Below are positions 33,331-41,013 of a stretch of DNA of 64,000 nucleotides, piece by piece. The DNA comes from Methylobacterium planeticum (GTDB lineage Bacteria; Pseudomonadota; Alphaproteobacteria; Rhizobiales; Beijerinckiaceae), in assembly GCF_008806345.1 (NCBI RefSeq), contig NZ_VZZJ01000001.1, forward strand, positions 310,001-374,000, in the 5' to 3' direction. Within the stretch, counting starts at the first letter, position 1, and each line of letters opens with the position of its first letter. The position numbers and the translations under genes are program-made. The notes below the pieces were generated by a model. That model saw only the letters and a list, made by a program, of their open reading frames with translations, made no database searches and was not told the origin of the DNA.

Positions 33331-35124
33331 TCAGGCCTTCATGCGCACGTAGGTGCCCGGCGCCGGGCCGAGGGAGGCGAGGCCGCCGGCGCCGGGGATC
33401 CGGGCGGGCACGCGCTCGGGCGCCTGCTTCTCCAACCACGAGAACCAGTAGGGCCACCACGAGCCCTTGTGCTCGGTTGCGGCCTCGATCCAGTCCTCGA
33501 GACGGCCCTTGGCCGCGCCGCCGGTCCAGTAGCCGTATTTCGGCTTCGCGGGCGGGTTGACGACGCCCGCGATGTGGCCGGAGCCCGCCAGCACGTAATC
33601 GACCTTGCCGCCGAACTTGGAGGATCCCTCGAAGACGGAGCGGGCGGGCGCGATGTGGTCCTCGCGGGTCGCGAGGTTGAAGACCGGCACCTTCACCTTC
33701 TTCAGGTCGAGGCGGACATTGCCGATCACCATCTTGCCCTTGGCGAGATTGTTCTCGAGGTAGCAGTTGCGCAGGTAGAACGAGTGGTTGGCCGCCGGCA
33801 TGCGGGTGGCGTCGGCGTTCCAGTAGAGCAGGTCGAAGGCCATCGGGGCCTTCCCCTTGACGTAGTTGTTGACGACGTAGGACCAGATCAGGTCGTTCGG
33901 GCGCAGCATGTTGAAGGCGTTCGCCATGCGGGCGCCGTCGAGATAGCCCTGCTTGGCCATCCGCGCCTCGATGCTCTTGATCTGCTCCTCGTCGGCGAAG
34001 ACCTTGAGATCGCCCGCATGGGTGAAGTCGACCTGCGTGGTCAGCAGGGTCGCGCTCTTGATGCGCTTGTTGCCGGTGGCGGCCTGCATGGCGAGGGTGA
34101 CGGCGAGCAGCGTGCCGCCGACGCAGTACCCGGCCGCCGCCACCTCGGTCTCGCCGGTGGCGACGCCGATGGCGTCGATCGCCGCCTCGATGCCCTCCCG
34201 CATGTAGCTCTCGAAATCCTTCTGAGCGTGGCGCTCGTCCGGGTTCACCCAGGAGATGCAGAACACCGTCAGCCCCTGCGCGACCATCCAGCCGATCAGG
34301 CTCTTCTGGGCGTTCAGGTCGAGGATGTAGAACTTGTTGATCCAGGGCGGCACGATCAGGAACGGCCGCTTCACGACCGTCTCGGTCTGCGGCGCGTACT
34401 GGATCAGCTCCATCAGGTCGTTGCGGAACACCACCTCGCCCGGGGTCACCGCCACGTTGCGGCCGACTTCGAAGCTCGACGGGTCGGTCTGGCGCACGCG
34501 CAGCTCGCCCTTGCCGGCCTCGATGTCCTCCGCGAGCATCCTCATCCCGCGCACGAGGTTGGCGCCGTTCTCCTCCAGGGTGTGGCGCAGCAGCTCCGGG
34601 TTCGTCAGCACGAAGTTCGAGGGCGAGAGCGCCCCCACGATCTGCCGCAGGTAGAACTGCGCCTTGTGGCGGGTGTGCTCGTCAATGCCCTCGGCGTTCT
34701 CCACGAGGCCCTCCGCCCAGCGGGAGGTGATGAGGTAGCTCTGCTTCAGGAAGTCGAAGACCGGGTTCGTGGTCCATTCCGCATGGGCGAAGCGGTTGTC
34801 CCTCGCCTCCGGCACCGCCACCGGCGGTGGCGCCTCGCCCTGCAGGCGAAACCAGGTCGAGCCCCAGAGATTGATGAAGGCCTCGCTCAGCTTCGTCTGG
34901 GCCTCGAGGGTCCTCTGCGGGTCGGCGAGCCACTTCTCGGCCACGCTGCCGAGGGTGCGCACCACGTCGCCGACCTCCTCGGAGGGGCCGGCCGGGACGC
35001 CGTCGCCGTCGAGGGGCTTGATGTAGGTGGCGGCCGTACGGCTGAACTGCTCCACAAACAGGCTGGCATTGCGCGACAGGGCCTCGATGTCCGGCAACTG
35101 CGGCGTCGTGTTCTGCGTCGTCAC
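33331..35124 (-). CDS. phaC: Class I poly(3-hydroxyalkanoate) synthase PhaC
   Basis: PhaC polymerises 3-hydroxyacyl-CoA into PHA granules. The 597-residue protein has an N-terminal PhaC_N region (NPVFDFLKQSYLITSRWAEG, GIDEHTRHKAQFYLRQI). The lipase-like box GYCVGG carries the nucleophilic Cys near residue 331. The catalytic Asp is in TREDHIAP and the His in GSGHIAGVVNPP. The start is the GTG at 35124, preceded by GGGAGAG; an ATG at 35211 would add 29 residues unlike the family. The C-terminal PAPGTYVRMKA is like Methylobacterium synthases as I remember them. No phaA or phaB is near. Confidence 0.95.
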   Translation of the reverse strand: MTTQNTTPQLPDIEALSRNASLFVEQFSRTAATYIKPLDGDGVPAGPSEEVGDVVRTLGSVAEKWLADPQRTLEAQTKLSEAFINLWGSTWFRLQGEAPPPVAVPEARDNRFAHAEWTTNPVFDFLKQSYLITSRWAEGLVENAEGIDEHTRHKAQFYLRQIVGALSPSNFVLTNPELLRHTLEENGANLVRGMRMLAEDIEAGKGELRVRQTDPSSFEVGRNVAVTPGEVVFRNDLMELIQYAPQTETVVKRPFLIVPPWINKFYILDLNAQKSLIGWMVAQGLTVFCISWVNPDERHAQKDFESYMREGIEAAIDAIGVATGETEVAAAGYCVGGTLLAVTLAMQAATGNKRIKSATLLTTQVDFTHAGDLKVFADEEQIKSIEARMAKQGYLDGARMANAFNMLRPNDLIWSYVVNNYVKGKAPMAFDLLYWNADATRMPAANHSFYLRNCYLENNLAKGKMVIGNVRLDLKKVKVPVFNLATREDHIAPARSVFEGSSKFGGKVDYVLAGSGHIAGVVNPPAKPKYGYWTGGAAKGRLEDWIEAATEHKGSWWPYWFSWLEKQAPERVPARIPGAGGLASLGPAPGTYVRMKA

Positions 35125-35273
35125 GCGTGCGTCTCTCCCTGTCTCCGCGGACCTTGCGGCCCCGCGGCGGGCCCTGGGGCAACCGGTGCCCGTGAGCCTC
35201 GTTTCCGACAAATTAACGCTCCACCCCGAGATTCCGCCAGTGCACCGCGCAGATTTGTCGAAACATTAGAACC

Positions 35274-35642
35274 ATGTTCACAACCCGCCTCGCCCTGCGC
35301 GCCCTCGCGGTCACCGCCACGGCGATGGCGGCTGCCTGCTCCAGCGACGTCAATCCGCTGCGCGAGGCTGCAACCCAGATAGGGTACGGGGCGAAGCCCG
35401 TCGCGGCGCCGGACTTCGTGGCAAATTCCCGCAAGGGCGGCGGCGACTTCCTGCCGGTGGGCGTCTCGGCGCCGCAGCGCCCGATCCGTGCGAAGTCGAC
35501 CGAGGGCCAGAAGGCGCTCGAGACGGAGCTCGAGGGCGCCCGCAGCCGCAACGAGGCCAAGGGCCGGGCGGCCGAGGGCGCCGCCAAGACGACCGCTAAG
35601 GGCCTGTCCGCGCCCAAGCCCGCGGCGGTGCCGGCCGAGTAA
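35274..35642 (+). CDS. Small lipoprotein, hypothetical
   Basis: This 122-residue protein has a lipoprotein signal peptide: ALRALAVTATAMAAAC, with lipobox AAAC at about residues 19-22. The mature part is Ala/Lys/Gly-rich and shows no known domain. It contains GGGDFLPVGVSAPQRPIRAKS in the middle and a charged, likely disordered C-terminus. It is divergent from phaC across about 150 nt. Function unknown. Confidence 0.7.
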   Translation: MFTTRLALRALAVTATAMAAACSSDVNPLREAATQIGYGAKPVAAPDFVANSRKGGGDFLPVGVSAPQRPIRAKSTEGQKALETELEGARSRNEAKGRAAEGAAKTTAKGLSAPKPAAVPAE

Positions 35643-35748
35643 GCCTCGCGCGCTCGTGTTTTTTGGGGTCGGCGTCCGTGGCCTGAGATGCTAGACAGGC
35701 CGATCCCGCAGCGACGACACCGAACCGCGCAAACCGGGACCCGCGCCG

Positions 35749-36984
35749 ATGGACACTTCGAAGGCCATGACCGACTTCCACCGCATCAAGCGCCTGCCGC
35801 CCTACGTCTTCGAGCAGGTGAACCGGATCAAGGCCGCGGCCCGGGCCAACGGCGCCGACATCATCGACCTCGGCATGGGCAACCCGGACCTCGACGCGCC
35901 GAAGCACGTGATCGCCAAGCTGATCGAAACCGCCGGGCGCCCGCGCACGGACCGCTACTCGGCCTCGAAGGGCATCGCGGGCCTGCGCCGCGCCCAGGCC
36001 AACTACTACCAGCGCCGCTTCGGCGTGAGCCTCAACCCCGAGACCCAGGTCGTCGCGACGCTGGGCTCGAAGGAGGGCTTCGCCAACATGGCCCAGGCCA
36101 TCACGGCCCCGGGCGACGTGGTGCTGGTGCCGAACCCGAGCTACCCGATCCACGCCTTCGGCTTCCTGATGGCGGGCGGCGTGATCCGCTCGGTGCCGGC
36201 CGAGCCGACGCCGGCCTTCTTCCCCGCCGTCGAGCGGGCGATGCAGCACTCCATCCCGAAGCCCGTGGCGATCGTGGTCTGCTACCCCTCGAACCCGACC
36301 GCCTACGTGGCCTCCCTCGATTTCTACCGGGACCTCGTCGCCTTCGCCAAGCGCCACGAGATCATCATCCTGTCGGACCTCGCCTACGCGGAGGTCTATT
36401 TCGACGGCGAGCCGCCGCCCTCCGTTCTGCAGGTGCCGGGCGCGATGGATTGCACGGTCGAGTTCACCTCGCTCTCGAAGACCTTCTCGATGGCGGGCTG
36501 GCGCATGGGCTTCGCGGTCGGCAACGAGCGCCTGCTCGCGGCCCTGACTCGGGTGAAGTCCTACCTCGATTACGGCGCCTTCACGCCGATCCAGGTGGCG
36601 GCGACCGCGGCCCTGAACGGGCCGGAGGACTGCATCAAGGAGATGCGCGGCATCTACCGCAAGCGCCGCGACGCGCTGGTGGATTCCTTCGAGAAGGCGG
36701 GCTGGAAGATCCCGGCGCCGACCGCCTCGATGTTCGCCTGGGTGCCGATCCCCGACAAGTACAAGGCGCTCGGCAGCCTCGAATTCTCCAAGCTCCTGCT
36801 CGAGAAGTCGGACGTGGCGGTGGCCCCGGGCATCGGCTTCGGCGAGTATGGCGACGAGTTCGTGCGCATCGCCCTGGTGGAGAACGAGCAGCGCATCCGC
36901 CAGGCCGCGCGCAACATCCGCCGCTTCTTCGAGACCTCCGACCGGACGCTGCACAACGTCGTCCCGATGTCGAAGGTCGGCTGA
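35749..36984 (+). CDS. Class I/II aminotransferase, AlaC/LL-DAP-aminotransferase-like
   Basis: This 411-residue PLP enzyme is closely similar along its length to E. coli AlaC (glutamate-pyruvate aminotransferase) as I recall it. Matching stretches are RIKRLPPYVFEQVNRIKAAARANG, IIDLGMGNPDLDAPKHVI, GSKEGFANM, VPNPSYPIH and the catalytic Lys in SLSKTFSMAGWRMGFAVGN near residue 243. The C-terminal VAPGIGFGEYGDEFVRIALVENEQRIRQAARNI also matches. Databases often name such genes LL-diaminopimelate aminotransferase; alanine synthesis is the better-supported role for this subfamily. An alternative start is the Met at 35767. Confidence 0.88.
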   Translation: MDTSKAMTDFHRIKRLPPYVFEQVNRIKAAARANGADIIDLGMGNPDLDAPKHVIAKLIETAGRPRTDRYSASKGIAGLRRAQANYYQRRFGVSLNPETQVVATLGSKEGFANMAQAITAPGDVVLVPNPSYPIHAFGFLMAGGVIRSVPAEPTPAFFPAVERAMQHSIPKPVAIVVCYPSNPTAYVASLDFYRDLVAFAKRHEIIILSDLAYAEVYFDGEPPPSVLQVPGAMDCTVEFTSLSKTFSMAGWRMGFAVGNERLLAALTRVKSYLDYGAFTPIQVAATAALNGPEDCIKEMRGIYRKRRDALVDSFEKAGWKIPAPTASMFAWVPIPDKYKALGSLEFSKLLLEKSDVAVAPGIGFGEYGDEFVRIALVENEQRIRQAARNIRRFFETSDRTLHNVVPMSKVG

Positions 36985-37136
36985 CGATCCGGCCGGGGCC
37001 GGCCACCCCGCCGCGATGTTGCGGCGGGGAGACAGGCCCGGGGTAAAGCGGCCGGGGACGCCGCCGGGTGCTTGTCAGGCGCGGCGAGGGTCCGCAGGGT
37101 CGGGGGACTTGTCCGTTTCCCGCGTCCGAGGGTCGT

Positions 37137-37349
37137 ATGCGCCGCCTCAACCTGCTCGCTGCCCTCCTGCTCACAGCCGCCGCCGGCGCCTGTGCGCCGA
37201 ACCCCATCATCGCCCGTGACCCGGTCCCGGCTCCGGGGCCGGAACTCGGCTACGTTTGCGACTCGCGCCCGACCGTGCTGAACGGGTTCTTCTCGCGCTG
37301 CGACCCCGTCGCGCGCGAGCCGCAGGCGGTGGTGCGCGCCAAGGGCTGA
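37137..37349 (+). CDS. Small lipoprotein, hypothetical
   Basis: This 70-residue lipoprotein candidate starts at ATG 37137 (MRRLNLLAALLLTAAAGAC), with lipobox AGAC at residues 16-19. The mature part has two further cysteines (GYVCDSRPTVLNGFFSRCDPV) that could pair. The start is chosen to give an intact signal peptide. A stable hairpin follows at 37381-37401. No family recognised. Confidence 0.65.
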   Translation: MRRLNLLAALLLTAAAGACAPNPIIARDPVPAPGPELGYVCDSRPTVLNGFFSRCDPVAREPQAVVRAKG

Positions 37350-37380
37350 ACTCAGGGTCCCGCCCGAACGACACTTGTCG

Positions 37381-37401
37381 GAGGCCGGGCTGCCCGGCCT
37401 C
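37381..37401 (+). terminator. Terminator-like hairpin
   Basis: GAGGCCGGGC and GCCCGGCCTC (10 bp each) separated by one T form a very stable stem, with a realistic loop of about 5 nt. TCGCGTTTCG follows. It lies 31 nt after the small lipoprotein gene. Confidence 0.6.
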
Positions 37402-37520
37402 TCGCGTTTCGGGGGATCGTCCCGGACCGCCCCGGCGACGGGGGCGGACAGGTCCGTGCCCCCGGTCCATAATGGCGCCGGTCGGCCCTCGACCGGCCGA
37501 GACCTTCAGCGGAGTTCAGC

Positions 37521-37865
37521 GTGACCCACGCCCCCCGGACCGTCCTCGCCGCGAGCCTGATCGGGCTCGGCCTCGCCTCGGTCTCCGCTCAGGCGCAGCC
37601 CGTGCCCTACTACTACGCCGCGCCCGAGGCCCCGACCGTGCTGCAGCAGGACCGCGACACCGGGGTCCTGCTCGTGCCGCCGAACCGGTCGGACCTCGCG
37701 GTGCCGGCGATCCCCGTCCCGAGCGTGATGAATGGCGGCGGCTTCGGGCTGACCGGCTTCGACTACTACAACGACAGCCTCAGCGAGGGCCGCTTCGGCG
37801 CCCGCCGGCGACCGAAGGAATTCGTGCTGGCACCGGCCCTGATCGCGCCGCTCCCCGGGCGCTGA
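37521..37865 (+). CDS. Small secreted hypothetical protein
   Basis: This 114-residue protein starts at GTG 37521. The signal peptide is VLAASLIGLGLASVSAQAQ, with cleavage after AQA. The mature part is rich in Pro, Tyr and Gly (PVPYYYAAPEAP, then GGFGLTGFDYYNDS) and ends with a basic segment and LIAPLPGR. There is no Cys in the mature region. Probably periplasmic or surface-exposed. No family recognised. Confidence 0.65.
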   Translation: MTHAPRTVLAASLIGLGLASVSAQAQPVPYYYAAPEAPTVLQQDRDTGVLLVPPNRSDLAVPAIPVPSVMNGGGFGLTGFDYYNDSLSEGRFGARRRPKEFVLAPALIAPLPGR

Positions 37866-37989
37866 GCCGGGCCAAGCGCCCCGCGGGGCGCCGGGCGCCG
37901 TTTACAGGGCTTCGGCGCGCCGGTATCACGCCTCTCCGATGGCCCGACCAAATCCGCGGCCCGACCGACCCCAAGAGACTCACCCCAAG

Positions 37990-39118
37990 ATGCGCGCCGA
38001 GATCGAACAAGCCTCGGATGCCGCCAAGCAGTCGATCGGACTGCTGAGGAGGCATCTTTGACTGGGATACCGTCGAGAAACGTCTCGCGGAGCTGAATGC
38101 GGCCTCCGAGAGCCCGGAGCTCTGGAACGACGCCGAGGCCGCGCAGAAAGTCATGCGCGAGCGCACGCAGCTCGATGACGCCGTCACCGCCATCAGGCGC
38201 CTGGAGCAGGACCTCGAGGACGCCGCGACGCTGATCGAGCTCGGCGAGGCCGAGGGCGACCAGGCCACGATCACGGAGGGCGAGAACGGGGTGCGCACCG
38301 TCGAGGCCGAGGCCGCCCGCCGCCAGATCGAGACCCTCCTCTCCGGCGAGGCCGACGGCTTCGACACCTACCTCGAAGTCCATTCCGGAGCCGGCGGCAC
38401 CGAGAGCCAGGACTGGGCCAACATGCTGCAGCGCATGTATGCCCGCTGGGCGGAGCGCCGGAAGTTCAAGGTCGAGATCGTCGAGTGGTCGGACGGCGAG
38501 GAGGCCGGGATCAAGGGCGCCACGCTCCTGATCAAGGGCCACAACGCCTATGGCTGGCTCAAGACCGAGTCCGGCGTGCACCGGCTGGTGCGGATCTCGC
38601 CCTACGATTCGAGCGCGCGCCGGCACACGAGCTTCGCCAGCGTCTGGGTCTACCCGGTCATCGACGACCGGATCGAGATCGAGATCAAGGAATCCGACTG
38701 CCGCATCGACACCTACCGGTCGTCGGGCGCGGGCGGCCAGCACGTCAACACCACGGATTCGGCGGTGCGCATCACGCACATCCCGACCGGCATCGTGGTG
38801 GCCTGCCAGCAGGAGCGCTCGCAGCACAAGAACCGGGCCACCGCCTGGAACATGCTGCGCGCCCGCATGTACGAGGCCGAGCTGAAGAAGCGGGAGGAGA
38901 AGGCGAATGCCGAGGCCGCCGCCAAGACCGATATCGGCTGGGGGCACCAGATCCGCTCCTACGTGCTGCAGCCCTACCAGCTGGTGAAGGACCTGCGCAC
39001 CGGGACCCAGTCGACGGATCCCGACGAGGTGCTCGACGGCGATCTCGATCCGTTCATGGAAGCCTCGCTGGCGCAGCGCGTGTACGGCGGCATGGAATCC
39101 GTCGAGGACATCGATTGA
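37990..39118 (+). CDS. prfB: Peptide chain release factor 2 (programmed +1 frameshift)
   Basis: RF2 terminates translation at UGA and UAA. The gene is read as 37990-38058 plus 38060-39118: 23 codons, a +1 shift at CTT-TGA-C, then 352 codons (375 residues in all). The shift site matches the E. coli one: AGGAGG (38047-38052), one codon (CAT), then CTT TGA C. The GGQ motif is in [18 protein letters not shown]. The recognition tripeptide, SPF in E. coli RF2, is SPY here ([15 protein letters not shown]). ATG 37990 begins [13 protein letters not shown]. The convergent M23 peptidase gene ends 43 nt away. Confidence 0.97.
38047..38062 (+). promoter_or_regulatory. prfB: Programmed +1 frameshift site of prfB
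   Basis: Internal Shine-Dalgarno AGGAGG (38047-38052), CAT, then slippery CTT followed by the in-frame UGA (38059-38061) and C. When RF2 is scarce, ribosomes skip U38059 and continue at GAC. This is the known RF2 autoregulatory switch. Confidence 0.97.
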
Positions 39119-39160
39119 CCCCGCAGCCGTTACGGGGCCTGCGGGCCGCCGGAACGGTCC

Positions 39161-40333
39161 TCAGCGCCCGTTGAACCGCCACGCGTCGAGATACGTGCCC
39201 GCCCGCAGGAAGCGCTGCGGGTCCACCGGCTCCCCGTCGATGCGCGTCTCGTAGTGGAGATGGCTGCCGGTGGAGCGGCCGGTCGAGCCCACCCGTCCGA
39301 CGATCTCGCCGGCCTGCACCCACTGGCCCGGCGTGACGCCGAGGCGTGCCAGGTGGGCGTAGCGCGTCACCACCCCGTGGCCGTGATCGATCTCCACCAT
39401 GTTGCCGTAGCCGCCCGCGGCCTCCGCGACGGTGACCCGGCCGGGCGCCGTTGCGCGGGCGGGCTCCCCCGTCTCGGCCTTGAGGTCGAGGCCCGTATGC
39501 AGCGCGAGGCCGCGGGTGAAGGGGTCGAGGCGCGTCCCGAAGCCGCTCGACAGGCTGTACTCGCCGAGGAGCGGCCGGCGGAGCGGCAGGGTGGCGGCGA
39601 CCCGGCGCAGACGCGCCTCGTCACCGACGCTGCGCTGGACCTGGGCGAGCGCCTGCGTGAACGGATCCGCGCTGATCGGCACCAGCGGCCCGCCGAGGCC
39701 GGGGGCCGGACGCTCGAAACGGACCGGGTCGAGCCCGGTACCGGCCACAAGCCCGCGCAGCTGCTCGGCCCGGCGCCCGGCGCTCCGGCCGATCCGATCG
39801 AGGCTGCGGGCCTGCACCCGCGCCGCGGCCTCGAGGCGGTTCTCCAGGGCGGCGAGACGGGCGTCGATCTCCCGCGCCGAGCGCCGCTCCCGCGGCGGCG
39901 GCGCATCCCGCGTCCGTAGGGCCAGCGGCTCGGGCTCCGGCAGCGATCCTGTGCCGACAGGGTCCGGGAAAAGCGGAGAGGGCGTCTCGCCCACGACCTC
40001 TGCCAGGACGGCCTGCTGCCGCGTCAGCTCCTCCAGGCGTTCGGCCAGGACGGAGAGGCGCACCTCCACGGCCTCGCGCGTCAGGGAGCGGTCCGAGGCG
40101 GCCCGGTCGAGCCTCGCCTGCAGGTCGGCCAGGCGGCTCTCGTAGGCCGTCTGCAGCGCGACCTGTCGCGCCATGAAGCGCCCCATCATCTCGTCGTGGA
40201 AGACGAGGACGTAGCTCGCCGCGCAGCCCCAGAGCGTGGTCAGAGCCAGCCCGCAGCCGAGGAGCAGCGTCGTGCGCCGGCCTCGCGCCTTGCGCCCGGT
40301 GGGCAACGTCTCGGCCGCGACTGGGGCTTGCAT
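39161..40333 (-). CDS. M23-family (LytM) metallopeptidase, membrane-anchored
   Basis: This 390-residue protein has one N-terminal TM (TTLLLGCGLALTTLWGCAASYVLVF), a coiled-coil region (about residues 55-110) and a Pro/Arg-rich linker. The C-terminal M23 domain has HTGLDLKAETG (His and Asp ligands), GNMVEIDHGHGVVTRYAHL and the HxH in GSHLHYETRIDG. All metal ligands are present, so it is probably an active peptidoglycan endopeptidase rather than an EnvC-like degenerate activator. It is convergent with prfB. ATG 40333. Confidence 0.9.
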   Translation of the reverse strand: MQAPVAAETLPTGRKARGRRTTLLLGCGLALTTLWGCAASYVLVFHDEMMGRFMARQVALQTAYESRLADLQARLDRAASDRSLTREAVEVRLSVLAERLEELTRQQAVLAEVVGETPSPLFPDPVGTGSLPEPEPLALRTRDAPPPRERRSAREIDARLAALENRLEAAARVQARSLDRIGRSAGRRAEQLRGLVAGTGLDPVRFERPAPGLGGPLVPISADPFTQALAQVQRSVGDEARLRRVAATLPLRRPLLGEYSLSSGFGTRLDPFTRGLALHTGLDLKAETGEPARATAPGRVTVAEAAGGYGNMVEIDHGHGVVTRYAHLARLGVTPGQWVQAGEIVGRVGSTGRSTGSHLHYETRIDGEPVDPQRFLRAGTYLDAWRFNGR

Positions 40334-40408
40334 GGAACCGGACCCGGATGGCGTGGCGCCATTAGGCCCCGGGTAAGGTTAAGGAAGCACGAAAGCCGCG
40401 GTCCGGCG

Positions 40409-40879
40409 TCAGGGCAGGGCGTGGGCCGCCGCCAGAACCTCTTCGGCATGGCCCGGCACCTTCACCTTGGGCCAGACCCGGGCGATGCGGCCCTCGCGGT
40501 CGACCAGGATCGTGGTGCGCTCCACGCCCATGTACCTGCGGCCGTACATGCTCTTCTCGACCCAGACGCCGTAGGCCTCGAGCATGCCCTTGGCCTCGTC
40601 GGAAGCGAGCGGGAAGGTGAGCCCGTACTTCGCCCGGAACTTGTCATGGCTCTTCACCGAGTCCGGCGAGACGCCGATCACGCACGCCTCCGCGGCGGCG
40701 AATTCGGCCTGGAGGGCATTGAAACCCTGGGCTTCCAGGGTGCAGCCGCTCGTGTCGTCCTTCGGATAGAAGTAGAGCACGATCTTGTGACCTCTGAGGC
40801 CGGAGAGCGAGATCGTCTCCCCACCGGCACCGGGCAGTTCGAAATCCGGGGCCTGATCGCCAGTGTCGAGGGACATCAT
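40409..40879 (-). CDS. bcp: Thioredoxin-dependent peroxiredoxin, BCP/PrxQ type
   Basis: This 156-residue BCP-type peroxiredoxin reduces H2O2 and alkyl hydroperoxides. The core is QAPDFELPGAGGETISLSGLRGHKIVLYFYPKDDTSGCTLEA, with the peroxidatic Cys in SGCTLEAQ near residue 46. The resolving Cys five residues on, present in E. coli BCP, is Gln here. Another Cys in AEACVIGVSPDS lies further on, so the enzyme may work as a 1-Cys or atypical 2-Cys form. It shares strand with the M23 gene 75 nt downstream. ATG 40879. Confidence 0.92.
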   Translation of the reverse strand: MMSLDTGDQAPDFELPGAGGETISLSGLRGHKIVLYFYPKDDTSGCTLEAQGFNALQAEFAAAEACVIGVSPDSVKSHDKFRAKYGLTFPLASDEAKGMLEAYGVWVEKSMYGRRYMGVERTTILVDREGRIARVWPKVKVPGHAEEVLAAAHALP

Positions 40880-41013
40880 GCCTTCCTTTCGGCTGATTGC
40901 TGGTGTGCGGTGAGAAACGCCATCCGCGCGACGCGCCGACAGGTGCCGACGTAGCCCGGGAGATCCTTCGCTTTACGGCGGGCGGTCCCTCCGATCCAGC
41001 GGTCAAGGTTTGA

